Of a stretch of 64,000 nucleotides of DNA, positions 45,358 through 54,665 are shown piece by piece. Within the stretch, counting starts at the first letter, position 1, and every line of letters starts with the position of its first letter. Source of the stretch: Acinetobacter colistiniresistens (lineage in GTDB: Bacteria > Pseudomonadota > Gammaproteobacteria > Pseudomonadales > Moraxellaceae); assembly GCF_024582815.1 (NCBI RefSeq), contig NZ_CP102099.1, forward strand, positions 1,178,001-1,242,000. Direction: 5' to 3'. The notes beneath the pieces are model-generated. The model was not told the DNA's origin. It was given only the letters and a program-made list of their open reading frames with translations, and did no database searches. A program made the position numbers and the translations under genes.

Positions 45358-46517
45358 TAGTGCTGCTCCTGCGATGTCGATTGCAACTGTTGTTCTCCAC
45401 CTAAAAATGCGCGTAGGGTTTTCACGTAGAGTGGAATAGGGAAGAGGAAAGAGTCATGCCCTTGTTCAGCATCAATGTCTAAGTAGCTGACAGGCTTATG
45501 ATTATCAATCAAAGCATCCACCAGTTCCTGTGAGCGACTCGGACTAAAACGCCAGTCTGTGGTAAATGAAATCACCAAAAATTGGCACTTCGGTTGACTC
45601 ATGGCTTTCGTCAAAGAATGTTCATATTCACGTGAAGGGTCAAAATAATCCAAGGCCTTGGTCATAATCAAGTAAGTATTTGCATCGAAATTGCGACTAA
45701 ATTGTTCACCTTGGTAACGCAAATAGCTTTCCACTTGGAATTCGACATCAAAGCCATACATAAATTTGCCCGATTTTAAATCGCGACCAAATTTTTGTTT
45801 CATGGCTTCTTCAGACAGGTAGGTGATATGACCGACCATCCGTGCCAGAATCAAACCGCGTTTGGGATAGCTGTCATTTTCAAGATAACGGCCATGATGG
45901 AAATCAGGATCGGAAAGAATTGATTGGCGCGCAACCTCGTTGAAGGCAATATTTTGTGCGGAAAGCTTGGGTGCACTGGCAATAATGGCACATTTTTTTA
46001 AGCGGTCTGGATAATCCAGTGACCATTGTAGTGCCTGCATTCCCCCCAAAGAGCCGCCAATCACTGAATACCAAACTTTAATCCCTAAACGATCTGACAG
46101 CATGGCTTGGGTTTTGACCCAATCGCGAACTGTGACCAATGGAAAGTCTGGGCCATAAGGACGATTTTCATTTTCAGGATTGGGTGAGGTTGGTCCCGTT
46201 GAACCGCTGCAACCCCCGATATTATTTAAGGAAACGACAAAGAAGTGATTGGTATCAATCGCTTTTCCCGGTCCAATACAACTGTCCCACCAACCTGCTT
46301 TTTTGTCATCATCATGATGGTAGCCTGCCGCATGGTGATGTCCTGACAATGCATGACAAATCAGAATGGCATTGGATTGATCTGCATTGAGTGTTCCATA
46401 GGTTTCAACCATTAAATCGAAACGCGGCAATACTCGGCCACATTCAAGTTCTAAAGGTTGTTCAAACTGAAACTTTTGTGGTGTGACTAAACCCACTGAA
46501 TCCGATGGAAAAGACAC
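45357..46517 (-). CDS. metX: Homoserine O-acyltransferase MetX
   Basis: A 386-residue alpha/beta-hydrolase-fold enzyme that acylates homoserine as the first committed step of methionine synthesis. The nucleophile elbow is [12 protein letters not shown] with Ser156, and the catalytic Asp and His lie near [13 protein letters not shown] at the C-terminus. [12 protein letters not shown] forms the oxyanion region. Whether the donor is acetyl-CoA or succinyl-CoA cannot be told from the fold. It lies downstream of leuA behind a terminator, so it has its own promoter. Confidence 0.95.
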   Translation of the reverse strand: MSFPSDSVGLVTPQKFQFEQPLELECGRVLPRFDLMVETYGTLNADQSNAILICHALSGHHHAAGYHHDDDKKAGWWDSCIGPGKAIDTNHFFVVSLNNIGGCSGSTGPTSPNPENENRPYGPDFPLVTVRDWVKTQAMLSDRLGIKVWYSVIGGSLGGMQALQWSLDYPDRLKKCAIIASAPKLSAQNIAFNEVARQSILSDPDFHHGRYLENDSYPKRGLILARMVGHITYLSEEAMKQKFGRDLKSGKFMYGFDVEFQVESYLRYQGEQFSRNFDANTYLIMTKALDYFDPSREYEHSLTKAMSQPKCQFLVISFTTDWRFSPSRSQELVDALIDNHKPVSYLDIDAEQGHDSFLFPIPLYVKTLRAFLGGEQQLQSTSQEQH

Positions 46518-46553
46518 TGGAATGATTCGCCCTATAATAAATCATTAATAATA

Positions 46554-46580
46554 AAAGGATACCAATTCAGGTATCCTTTC
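46554..46580 (-). terminator. Terminator after leuA
   Basis: AAAGGATACC-AATTCA-GGTATCCTTT with a TTTTATTATT tail on the minus strand, 64 bp past the leuA stop. Confidence 0.88.
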
Positions 46581-46643
46581 CAAAGTCATTTTTTCTGATA
46601 TTACAACTCAGCTTTACTGACGATTATATGATATTTCACTGAT

Positions 46644-48341
46644 CTAAACCGCAGCAGCAACCACTTGATCTGTGGTCAAGACGCCTTGTTCAATCAGACG
46701 GTTGGTACAGGCAATAATGGCCTCGATTGATGACGTCACGATGTTGTCATGCACACCGGCACCGAATGCACTCTTACCTGTGCCTTTGACTTGAAGCTCA
46801 ATCAAGGCAAGGGCTTTGGCATTGGCACCAGAACTGATGCTGCGCTCTTCATAGTTCACCACATCAATTGGTAACTGCAAGGCATTGAGCATGGCTGAAA
46901 TTGGGCCATTACCTTCACCACGGAGGCGTTGAATTTCGCCGTCGATTTCAACGTCTAATTCAATGATTTGTGTACCATTAATATCCGACAATTGATAATG
47001 TTTGGTGTGATAATGACTGTTTTTCACATCCACATAAGTCTTTTCAAATAATGACCAGATTTCATGTGCACTGATTTCAGTCCCGTTTTCATCAGTATGT
47101 TGTTGTACGATCTGACTGAATTCAATTTGGACACGGCGTGGCAAGGCAACGTTGTAGTTCGATTCCAATAAGTAAGCGATACCGCCTTTGCCTGACTGGC
47201 TATTGACACGGATGACCGCATCATAGTCACGACCCAAGTCTTTCGGATCGATTGGCAAGTAAGGCATATCCCAGATCTCTTCGTTTTTCTGGAATTCGAA
47301 GCCTTTTTTAATTGCATCCTGGTGCGAACCAGAGAATGCAGTAAAGACCAAGTCACCTGCATATGGATGACGAGGGTGTACTGGTAAACCTGTACATTCT
47401 TCGACGGTGGCAATCACTTCGTTGATATTTGAGAAGTCTAAGTTTGGTGCAACACCTTGGGTATACATGTTCAAGGCAATTGCAGCAACGTCGACATTAC
47501 CTGTACGCTCACCATTCCCAAACACACAACCTTCAACACGGTCAGCACCCGCCATGATCGCCAATTCAGAGGCTGCAATACCACAGCCACGGTCATTGTG
47601 GCAGTGAACTGAGATAATCACGCCATCACGACGCGCCAAGTTACGGTGCATCCATTCGATTTGATCGGCATAGACATTTGGTGTAGACACTTCGACCGTT
47701 GCAGGCAAGTTCAAAATGACTTTATTGGTCGGTGACGCTTCCCAGATTTCCGTGACAGCATCGCAGACCTCTTTGGCAACCTCTAATTCAGTTGCAGAGA
47801 AACATTCTGGACTGTATTGGAAAATCCAGTCCGTTGCCGGGTATTGTGCTGCATATTCTTTGACTTTTGTTGCGGCATTAATCGCAAGTTGTTTTGAGCC
47901 ATTGGCATCGACATTCAAGACTTTCTTACGGAAAGTAGGCGAGTTTGAGTTGTAGATATGCACAATGGCACGTTCTGCACCAACTAAGGCTTCAAAAGTA
48001 CGTTCGATCAAATGATCACGTGCTTGAACTAAAACCTCGATGTAAACATCTTTAGGGATCAAATTTTCTTCAATCAACTTACGGGTAAAATCAAAGTCGA
48101 TTTGTGAGGCAGAAGGGAAGCCAATTTCAATATGTTTAAAGCCGATTTTAACCAACATGTGGAACATTTTTAATTTTTGATCCATATTCATCGGTTCAAA
48201 AATCGCTTGGTTACCATCACGAAGGTCGGTACTCATCCAGATCGGTGCTTGATTGATTTCATTATTCGGCCACTGGCGATCGGGTAAATCCACGCGCTGG
48301 TACATACGGCGGTATTTTTTGCTTGGGTCAGCCAACATCAT
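46644..48341 (-). CDS. leuA: 2-isopropylmalate synthase
   Basis: A 565-residue long-form LeuA that condenses acetyl-CoA and 2-oxoisovalerate in leucine biosynthesis. The HMGL-like TIM barrel begins WMSTDLRDGNQAIFEP and has the metal motif SVHCHNDRGCGIAASE. A C-terminal regulatory domain for leucine feedback contains SSGANAKALALIELQVKGTG. The start at 48341 was chosen because AAGGAG sits 7 bp upstream and gives MMLADPSKKYRRM; an upstream ATG at 48365 has no ribosome-binding site. A leucine-rich leader ORF precedes it. Confidence 0.95.
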   Translation of the reverse strand: MMLADPSKKYRRMYQRVDLPDRQWPNNEINQAPIWMSTDLRDGNQAIFEPMNMDQKLKMFHMLVKIGFKHIEIGFPSASQIDFDFTRKLIEENLIPKDVYIEVLVQARDHLIERTFEALVGAERAIVHIYNSNSPTFRKKVLNVDANGSKQLAINAATKVKEYAAQYPATDWIFQYSPECFSATELEVAKEVCDAVTEIWEASPTNKVILNLPATVEVSTPNVYADQIEWMHRNLARRDGVIISVHCHNDRGCGIAASELAIMAGADRVEGCVFGNGERTGNVDVAAIALNMYTQGVAPNLDFSNINEVIATVEECTGLPVHPRHPYAGDLVFTAFSGSHQDAIKKGFEFQKNEEIWDMPYLPIDPKDLGRDYDAVIRVNSQSGKGGIAYLLESNYNVALPRRVQIEFSQIVQQHTDENGTEISAHEIWSLFEKTYVDVKNSHYHTKHYQLSDINGTQIIELDVEIDGEIQRLRGEGNGPISAMLNALQLPIDVVNYEERSISSGANAKALALIELQVKGTGKSAFGAGVHDNIVTSSIEAIIACTNRLIEQGVLTTDQVVAAAV

Positions 48342-48474
48342 GAGAGAACTCCTTGTCGTAGCCATGGTTGCTGATTCAAATTTAAGGCAACATGCTACAG
48401 ATATATATGGTGTCTAAAAGAAATAATTTAAAGAGAAGGTGCAGATTGGGCGCCTAAAAGTAGAGGCGAAAAAA

Positions 48475-48561
48475 TTATATGCGCGCGAGGCGCAGCATCA
48501 GGAGAAGTGCAGCGAGATGTGTTGTATGAGACGGGTGGGTAAAGCCGCAATTTGTTTTCAT
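48475..48561 (-). CDS. Leucine-rich leader peptide upstream of leuA
   Basis: A 28-codon ORF, starting MKTNCGFTHPSHTTH, whose last part LAALLLMLRLARI holds six leucines within ten residues (16-25). It ends 133 bp before leuA on the same strand, as expected of a leu attenuator leader. Downstream RNA can pair in alternative ways: GCGCCT near the ORF end with AGGCGC about 45 nt later, or local GCGC pairs before the T6 run at the stop. An ATG directly upstream could be used instead. No classic GC-rich terminator with T tail is obvious, so the exact mechanism is open. Confidence 0.7.
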   Translation of the reverse strand: MKTNCGFTHPSHTTHLAALLLMLRLARI

Positions 48562-48616
48562 CATCTACCATCATTCATATTTGTCATTTAATTTTGCAGT
48601 TATCTTAATCATCTAA

Positions 48617-48631
48617 CTAGACTCAGTCTAG
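48617..48631. promoter_or_regulatory. 15-bp palindrome in the leuA promoter region
   Basis: CTAGACT-C-AGTCTAG is a perfect 7-1-7 inverted repeat about 55 bp upstream of the leader ORF. TTGCAG with a 17-bp spacer places a possible -10 (TAGACT) inside it. It may be an operator. Confidence 0.4.
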
Positions 48632-48686
48632 GTGAAAATACAGACGACTGCAAAGGGCTGTAAAATATTTTAATTTGAATGAATGG

Positions 48687-48735
48687 AAAATATTTCCCTG
48701 TTTTTGCACTATTTTGTGGAACAGGGAAATATTTT
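48687..48735. repeat. 16-bp perfect inverted repeat downstream of piuC
   Basis: AAAATATTTCCCTGTT and AACAGGGAAATATTTT flank a 17-nt loop. It lies between piuC and leuA on their shared strand. It probably acts as a weak terminator or mRNA-stabilising hairpin rather than a transposable remnant. Confidence 0.6.
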
Positions 48736-48802
48736 TCGTTAATTTTATTAATATTGGAAAATAATGTGAGGATCGACTCTAAATGTGACGAGAACTGTTA
48801 AA

Positions 48803-49486
48803 TTATAGCTCAGCCCATTTACGCATGAGATTATGATAAAGATTGGTGAGTTTAATGACTTCTGCATGAGTGTCACCGAGTTGCATACGTAGATTCTGAA
48901 TCGTTTGATCTAAGGTGAACAGCATATTCCGATCAGCGTCATCACGCACCATACTTTGCACCCAAAAGAAGGAAGCAGTTCGGCAGCCGCTACGAATCGC
49001 AGTGACTTCATGCAGACTTGATGACGGGTAAAGTACCATATCACCCGCAGGTAATTTGGCTTCATGGTAGCCATAAGTATCTTCAATGACTAACTCACCC
49101 CCTTCATACTCATCCGGTTCAGATAAAAATAGAGTACAGGAGAGGTCTGTACGTAAACGCTCTTTAGTACCACGAATGCGACGGATTGAATTATCGACAT
49201 GGAAACCAAAAGATTCCTGATTTTCATAACGATTGAAAAGAGGAGGGATAATATCTAGGGGGAGAGCTGCTGAAAGGAAGAGAGGATGTTTCCCCAATTC
49301 CTCTAAAATAATATTACTCAGATGGTGGGTTAAAGGGTGATCTTCAGGCAGTTGCTGATTATTTTTTACTGTGGCAGAGAGGGTGCCTGCGGTAACTTTG
49401 CCATTGGCCCATTCGATTTTATCCATTTCTTCGCGAAAGTACTGAATTTGTTCTTTGCTTAATACATTTGGAATATGATGGATCAC
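48803..49486 (-). CDS. piuC: PiuC-type Fe(II)/2-oxoglutarate-dependent hydroxylase
   Basis: A 227-residue PKHD-type dioxygenase of the PiuC/YbiX family. Iron ligands are His96 and Asp98 in FHVDNS and His159 in SSSLHEVTA, with an Arg in IRSGCRTASFFW for 2-oxoglutarate. Its members are Fur-regulated and sit beside catecholate-siderophore receptors, as here (49593). The substrate is unknown. AAGGTAA precedes the ATG. Confidence 0.92.
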   Translation of the reverse strand: MIHHIPNVLSKEQIQYFREEMDKIEWANGKVTAGTLSATVKNNQQLPEDHPLTHHLSNIILEELGKHPLFLSAALPLDIIPPLFNRYENQESFGFHVDNSIRRIRGTKERLRTDLSCTLFLSEPDEYEGGELVIEDTYGYHEAKLPAGDMVLYPSSSLHEVTAIRSGCRTASFFWVQSMVRDDADRNMLFTLDQTIQNLRMQLGDTHAEVIKLTNLYHNLMRKWAEL

Positions 49487-49517
49487 AATGATTACCTTTA
49501 TAAAAACAATGAATGAT

Positions 49518-49550
49518 AAAAAATAGCCTCATTATTATGAGGCTATTTTT
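49518..49550 (-). terminator. Terminator between the receptor gene and piuC
   Basis: AAAAATAGCCTCAT-TATT-ATGAGGCTATTTTT, a symmetric 14-bp stem 43 bp after the receptor stop. Confidence 0.9.
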
Positions 49551-49592
49551 GCAATAAAATCCATAATTAAATTATGGGTTTTATTGGTGAGA

Positions 49593-51905
49593 TTAGTACT
49601 TAAAGTTTACAGAGAGTACCGCACTGCGGCCTTCAGCCTCTGATGCATAGTGTGATGCATAAGCTTTGGTGAAGTAGCGTTTATCAGATAAGTTGTTGAT
49701 GTTTAATTGTAGGTCAACATTTTTATCTACATTATAACGAGCCATTGCATCGTAGCGAACATAGCCTGGAACCCATTTGGTATTCGCTGCATCACCATAC
49801 ACTCTATCCATAGCCACTGCACCAGCGCCTAAAGTAAGCTGTGGCAAGACTTTATAGGTTGTCCAAAGTGTTGCTGAGTTTTTTGCAACGTTTTGAACTC
49901 GGTTACCATTGGTTGGGCTTGGTTGATAATCTGGTGCAGTTGCAGTTCCCTTATTAACAAAGCCAGCATCTACGATTTCACTGTCTAGATAGGTATAACC
50001 AGCCGATACAGCCCATTTATCTGTGAGGTTACCATTCGCACCAAGCTCAATACCATCCACACGCGTTTTACCAATGTTTCTTGTGAAACCATCCGTATCT
50101 AAGGCACGTGTATTATCTTTCTGTGTACGGAAAATAGCAGCGGTTAAATTTAATTTATTATTTAATAAATCCCATTTAGTACCAATTTCGTATGTTTTCA
50201 CTTCTTCAGGTTTTAAGTTGTTGATTGCACGTGACTGTTCATCCGTAGTGCTTCGCCCTGGAACGCTAATACCCTCTGAACTATCACCAGCATCCACACC
50301 GACAGGGTTGGCAGAAGTTGCATAGCTGATATAAACAGCACCATTCTCAGTTGGTTTGAAAGTAAGGCCAGCCTGATAGTTGAAGAAATCATTGCTTGAA
50401 CTATATTTTGTCCCAGCTTTGACAAGTGTCGCACCTGAACCCGAATCTTGATTGTATTTCATATCAGTTTCGAATTTGTCCCAACGAACACCCAGATCAA
50501 GTAACCATTGTGGGGTGATCGTGATGTTGTCCAGCACATAAACCGATTGAGTTTTTGAGGTAATATTGGTGACATTCGGATTTGCTTTGATATTGCCTAA
50601 CCATGCATCACCAGAATTAGGATTGTTTAGGCTAGTACACCAGCCATTCGAGTTGGATAATGAACAAGCATTATTTGCATTATTATTGCTTGAACTCCCT
50701 CCAATTTTTGAAGTGTTTGGATCGGTAACAATGTTGGTTCCACGATCTGAATCTTGCTTAGAATATTCAACGCCAGTATTGAAACTATGTTTAAGTGAAC
50801 CCGTATCAAACTTACCAGTTAATGCAAGTTGATCCGTAAAGGTATCCGTATTGGTTAAATTGGTATTGACTCGACGCCAAACTTGACCATTTACAATATT
50901 GCCTTGGCTGTCATCTGGTTGAGTCCATAAATAATCGTTTTTAGATTTGCTATAGACGGCTGTATTACGAAGCGTCAAATTTTCGCTTAAATCATGTTCT
51001 AACTTGATGGTACCAATCTGATTTTCTTGTTTTTGGAAATCACGATCTTTCCAACCATAATAAGTACCCTGTTTAACATCTACAGGTTTTCCCGCAGTTG
51101 TTTTCTTAGTCGTATCATATTGATATGGGATACCAGAATCTGGCTCATCATTTGTTTTTAAGTAGTAATAGCTCAAAGTCCCACGAGTGGCAGAATCTAA
51201 ACCGAAGCTAATACTTGGTGCGATACCTGCACGTTTATATTCAGCCCCATCATGTTGGCCCGCTTTTTCATTTTGGTGACCCATCACAACGACACGAGCT
51301 GCAACACCATTACCAAAATCTTTATTACCATCTAAAGTAATACGAGCGTAATTGTCTGTACCCCCAGAAATAGAGCCTTCTAAAGCATCACCTTTTTTAG
51401 CGACTTTAGAAATCATGTTGATGCTACCGCCAGATGTACCTGCACCACCTAAAGCAGATGCTGAACCTTTGGTCACTTCTACTTGTTCGATGGCGAACAT
51501 TTCGCGGTTTTGAGAGGTTGAGCTACGAATGCCATCTACATACATTGAACTTTCAGAGTTATAACCGCGAATGAATGGACGGTCACCATTTGGGTTACCA
51601 CCTTCACCCGCACCGAGGGTAATGCCTGGAACAGTACGTAAAGCATCACTTAAGGTTGTAACTTGCGTGTCTTCAATCAATTGTTTTGAAATCACAGAAA
51701 CCGATTTTGGTGTATCCAGAAGCGGGGCAACAAATTTGCTGTTTGCAGATTTATCTACTTTGAGACTTTGTTCTTGTTCAGCTTGAGCATGAATTGTTGG
51801 GAGTTGCACTGCTTGGTCTTGTGCAATAGCAGGTACTGCAATCACAGAAAGTGAAGATGCAATTGCAGAAGAAACGAGTTTCTTCCGTGATTTAATAAAA
51901 GACAT
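49593..51905 (-). CDS. piuA: TonB-dependent siderophore receptor (PiuA-like)
   Basis: A 770-residue outer-membrane 22-strand barrel. There is a signal peptide at about residues 1-28 (ending AIAQD). A plug domain with LLDTPKSVSVISKQLIEDTQ and GNPNGDRPFIRGYNSESSMY follows, then the barrel ending in a C-terminal aromatic (SVNFKY). It imports ferric catecholate siderophores and often catechol-type antibiotics with TonB energy. The adjacent piuC supports the PiuA assignment. A Fur-like sequence lies 38 bp upstream of the start. Confidence 0.88.
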   Translation of the reverse strand: MSFIKSRKKLVSSAIASSLSVIAVPAIAQDQAVQLPTIHAQAEQEQSLKVDKSANSKFVAPLLDTPKSVSVISKQLIEDTQVTTLSDALRTVPGITLGAGEGGNPNGDRPFIRGYNSESSMYVDGIRSSTSQNREMFAIEQVEVTKGSASALGGAGTSGGSINMISKVAKKGDALEGSISGGTDNYARITLDGNKDFGNGVAARVVVMGHQNEKAGQHDGAEYKRAGIAPSISFGLDSATRGTLSYYYLKTNDEPDSGIPYQYDTTKKTTAGKPVDVKQGTYYGWKDRDFQKQENQIGTIKLEHDLSENLTLRNTAVYSKSKNDYLWTQPDDSQGNIVNGQVWRRVNTNLTNTDTFTDQLALTGKFDTGSLKHSFNTGVEYSKQDSDRGTNIVTDPNTSKIGGSSSNNNANNACSLSNSNGWCTSLNNPNSGDAWLGNIKANPNVTNITSKTQSVYVLDNITITPQWLLDLGVRWDKFETDMKYNQDSGSGATLVKAGTKYSSSNDFFNYQAGLTFKPTENGAVYISYATSANPVGVDAGDSSEGISVPGRSTTDEQSRAINNLKPEEVKTYEIGTKWDLLNNKLNLTAAIFRTQKDNTRALDTDGFTRNIGKTRVDGIELGANGNLTDKWAVSAGYTYLDSEIVDAGFVNKGTATAPDYQPSPTNGNRVQNVAKNSATLWTTYKVLPQLTLGAGAVAMDRVYGDAANTKWVPGYVRYDAMARYNVDKNVDLQLNINNLSDKRYFTKAYASHYASEAEGRSAVLSVNFKY

Positions 51906-52191
51906 TTGGATAAATCCTGTTACAGACCTTAATGGTTTTGTAAATAATAATGATTTCTATTTTTATTGCAGCGATTATTAATTTGTTTTTGCTATTAAAA
52001 AATAGATTATAATTTGTAAAAAGAATGGTAAAGATGATTAAGTTATACGTAAATATTTGATTTTATTTTTATATTAGAAAAAATTCTTATTTTTTAAATT
52101 TTTATGGTTATTTTGGATGGATCGTGAATTGATTGTAAAACTATATCTTTTGATTGTTGTGTTTGGGTGAATTTTCTTCATTTAGAAATAT
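51906..52191. other. AT-rich intergenic region between two receptor genes
   Basis: About 290 bp with a Fur-like box near the downstream gene and no open frame of note. Very AT-rich (long T and A runs), consistent with an upstream promoter region. Confidence 0.6.
51943..51961 (-). promoter_or_regulatory. Possible Fur box upstream of piuA
   Basis: AATAATAATGATTTCTATT aligns with the 19-bp Fur consensus at about 12 positions. It is a weaker match than the box at 54486. Confidence 0.45.
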
Positions 52192-52220
52192 AAAAAAGGG
52201 CTTTCACGAATGAAAGCCCT
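52192..52220 (-). terminator. Terminator after the second receptor
   Basis: AGGGCTTTCA-TTCG-TGAAAGCCCT with a T6 tail on the minus strand. Confidence 0.92.
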
Positions 52221-52232
52221 AGAGCCGATTGA

Positions 52233-54443
52233 TTAGAAACGATAGGTTCCTTTAATTGCAAAAGAGCGACCTGGTGCAACGGTTGAGAAAACACCAACAT
52301 GAGACGCATCATAAATGCGTTCATTGCTTAGATTGTTGATATTCATTTGTAGGCCAAGCTCAGGCATAACTTGATAACTTGCAAAAGCATCAAAACGAGT
52401 GTGTTCTGGTAAGTAATAAGTATTGCTGTCATCTACATAGCGTTTACCAACATAGGTCGCGCCACCGCCTAAACGCAACTTATCGGTCACCGCATAGGTT
52501 GTCCATAAGTTTGCATTATGTTTTGCAATAAATTTCATCTGATTGCCATTATCAGGGTTGCTGACATAGTCAGAGCCTTGTTTAACAAAACCGCCATCCA
52601 GTAATTCGCTATCTAAATAGCTATAGCCAGCTGAAATATCCCAAAGTGGCGTGATTTGGCCAATCGTGCTGAGCTCGACACCACGTACACGGTTTTCGCC
52701 ATCAATGGTTACAAAGCCATGAGGGTCTGTGGTTCTTGCATTGGTTTTACGCGTTTCAAACAAGGCAGCATTGACGGCTAAACGTTGGTTTAAAAGCTCC
52801 CATTTTGTACCCAGTTCAATACTACGACTTTTTTCAGGATCAATATTGTCAGCTAAACGGTTACCACTCGATATGCCATCCGCACCACCAGCTTGACCTA
52901 GATTATCACCACTTGGGTTTAGTGAGGTGGCAAAGTTTGCATAGACGCGACCATTGGGTGCAACTTTGTAAACACTACCAACTTGATAACTAAACATGTT
53001 TTCTGAAACAGTATCTTTAAAGTTGGTCGACTCATAGTCATCGAAACGTAAGCCAAGATTCAAGTCCAGTTTATCGTTTAGACTCACTGTATCAGTAACA
53101 TAGATCCCCGTATTTTCGATTTCACCATCTTTCTTTTTAGCTGCATAGGTGATGTGGAAATTTGGGTGGGTGTTACGGCTTGGATTGTAAAAATCAATAA
53201 TTTCTTTGCCAGCACCGGTAACGGTCATGGCTTTACTGCCAATGCGCTCTTTACTGTAATCGACGCCCGTTACAAGATTATGTTGAATTCCCCAAGTATT
53301 GAATTTCGCTTGTAGGTTTAACTGTCCACTATTGACATGGCTGGTCCGATAAGAGGTACGATCATTTTGCTCATAGGTCAGACCAGAACCTTCCGTTTTA
53401 CAGGCAGCACCGCTGATTGCACTATCACAGCCAAAACTTAAGCGAGTAAAGAAATAGTCTTGAATGGTTTCTAAATCACGGGCAAGAAAGTTCAACTTTA
53501 AGTTTTCATTAAAGTCATGTTCTAAGCGTAAGTCGAAGCTTTCAGAGGTGTAATTTCTAAAATCAATGTCTGGGCGACCAAAATTGGTCTCAAATGGCAT
53601 GCTTTCAATTGGGGTTTTACGATTAGGGTTTTTGGCATTGCTGAAGGGTAATCCCATATCAGGCGTGTCGTTAAACTCTAAACGGCTATAGCCTACAGTG
53701 AAGCGGGTAGGGGTATTGAGGCCAATGGTAATTGATGGTGCAACACCCCAACGATCAACTTCAACATTATCACGGCGGGCAACTTCACCTTGATCCAGCA
53801 TGGCATTAAGGCGCACTGCAATATTGTCATTTATTGCAACATTATTATCTGTGGTAAAGCGATATTTGGTGTGACCTTTACCTGAGTTCTGGTATTCAGA
53901 GGTAACTGTCGATTCAGTTTTATCTTTTGGTTTCTTGGTGATCAGGTTAATTGTGCCGCCCGTAGAGCCACGACCCGTATAAACTGAACCTGGTCCTTTA
54001 GTCACTTCAACGCTTTCTAGGTTAAAGACCTCATGTGAACCACGTGCATAATCTCGCATACCGTCAATCAGAATATCTGTACTGGCTTCATAACCACGAA
54101 TAAATGGGCGATCTCCCATCGGTGTGCCACCCTCACCTGAACCCAAGGTAATTCCTGGTGTGGTACGTAATACATCTTGTAGCGAGCTTGCACCACGCTC
54201 ATCAATTTCTTCTTTTGAAATAATATTAATGGTACGGGCTGTATCTAAAAGCGGGGTGGTAATTTTGGAATTACTGGATTCCTTAGCGTAGTAAGACGTG
54301 TGTTCAGCTTTTGTTTTAATGGTTTCGAGTGTGTGTACGACTTCTTCGTTGGCCATTGCAAAAGGCGTTGCTGTCATGCCAATGAGTGATGCAACTGCTA
54401 ATTTGTTCTGTTTTTTCCTACTCTTAATATAACCCATACCCAT
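52233..54443 (-). CDS. TonB-dependent siderophore receptor, second copy
   Basis: A 736-residue outer-membrane siderophore receptor. A leader (about residues 1-31) ends FAMANEE. The plug carries LLDTARTINIISKEEIDERG and GTPMGDRPFIRGYEASTDIL, and the barrel ends in AIKGTYRF. It is clearly related to the receptor at 49593, sharing PGITLG-GEGG and GDRPFIRGY, but the extracellular loops differ, implying another ferric catecholate ligand. A perfect 7-1-7 Fur palindrome lies 43 bp upstream. An ATG two codons later (54437) is equally plausible. Confidence 0.9.
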   Translation of the reverse strand: MGMGYIKSRKKQNKLAVASLIGMTATPFAMANEEVVHTLETIKTKAEHTSYYAKESSNSKITTPLLDTARTINIISKEEIDERGASSLQDVLRTTPGITLGSGEGGTPMGDRPFIRGYEASTDILIDGMRDYARGSHEVFNLESVEVTKGPGSVYTGRGSTGGTINLITKKPKDKTESTVTSEYQNSGKGHTKYRFTTDNNVAINDNIAVRLNAMLDQGEVARRDNVEVDRWGVAPSITIGLNTPTRFTVGYSRLEFNDTPDMGLPFSNAKNPNRKTPIESMPFETNFGRPDIDFRNYTSESFDLRLEHDFNENLKLNFLARDLETIQDYFFTRLSFGCDSAISGAACKTEGSGLTYEQNDRTSYRTSHVNSGQLNLQAKFNTWGIQHNLVTGVDYSKERIGSKAMTVTGAGKEIIDFYNPSRNTHPNFHITYAAKKKDGEIENTGIYVTDTVSLNDKLDLNLGLRFDDYESTNFKDTVSENMFSYQVGSVYKVAPNGRVYANFATSLNPSGDNLGQAGGADGISSGNRLADNIDPEKSRSIELGTKWELLNQRLAVNAALFETRKTNARTTDPHGFVTIDGENRVRGVELSTIGQITPLWDISAGYSYLDSELLDGGFVKQGSDYVSNPDNGNQMKFIAKHNANLWTTYAVTDKLRLGGGATYVGKRYVDDSNTYYLPEHTRFDAFASYQVMPELGLQMNINNLSNERIYDASHVGVFSTVAPGRSFAIKGTYRF

Positions 54444-54485
54444 TTACGCCCTATTTTAACCAGAATCAAAAAAGGAAAATAATAA

Positions 54486-54500
54486 TGATAAAGTTTATCA
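54486..54500 (-). promoter_or_regulatory. Fur box upstream of the second receptor
   Basis: TGATAAA-G-TTTATCA is a perfect 7-1-7 palindrome very close to the Fur consensus (TGATAAT-A-ATTATCA type). It is placed where it would block the receptor promoter when iron is plentiful. Confidence 0.75.
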
Positions 54501-54591
54501 TTTACAATAAAAATAATTATTTTTAAGGTTGTTTTAAGAAAACTATGATTTTGGCTAAAATGAGAAATATATGTGCTTTTTAGCATCCGAT

Positions 54592-54620
54592 TTTGTATAT
54601 CCAGAAAGTTGTCATATAAT
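54592..54620 (+). promoter_or_regulatory. Promoter of tig
   Basis: TTTGTA and a consensus TATAAT are 17 bp apart, 46 bp before the tig ATG. Confidence 0.6.
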
Positions 54621-54665
54621 GTGGCACTTTAAAAATTGTTATTACTAACTAATATCGAGGAAGCC

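Noticed and set aside
46644..48365. leuA start at 48365
   Set aside because: AAGGAG lies downstream of this codon, directly before the ATG at 48341.
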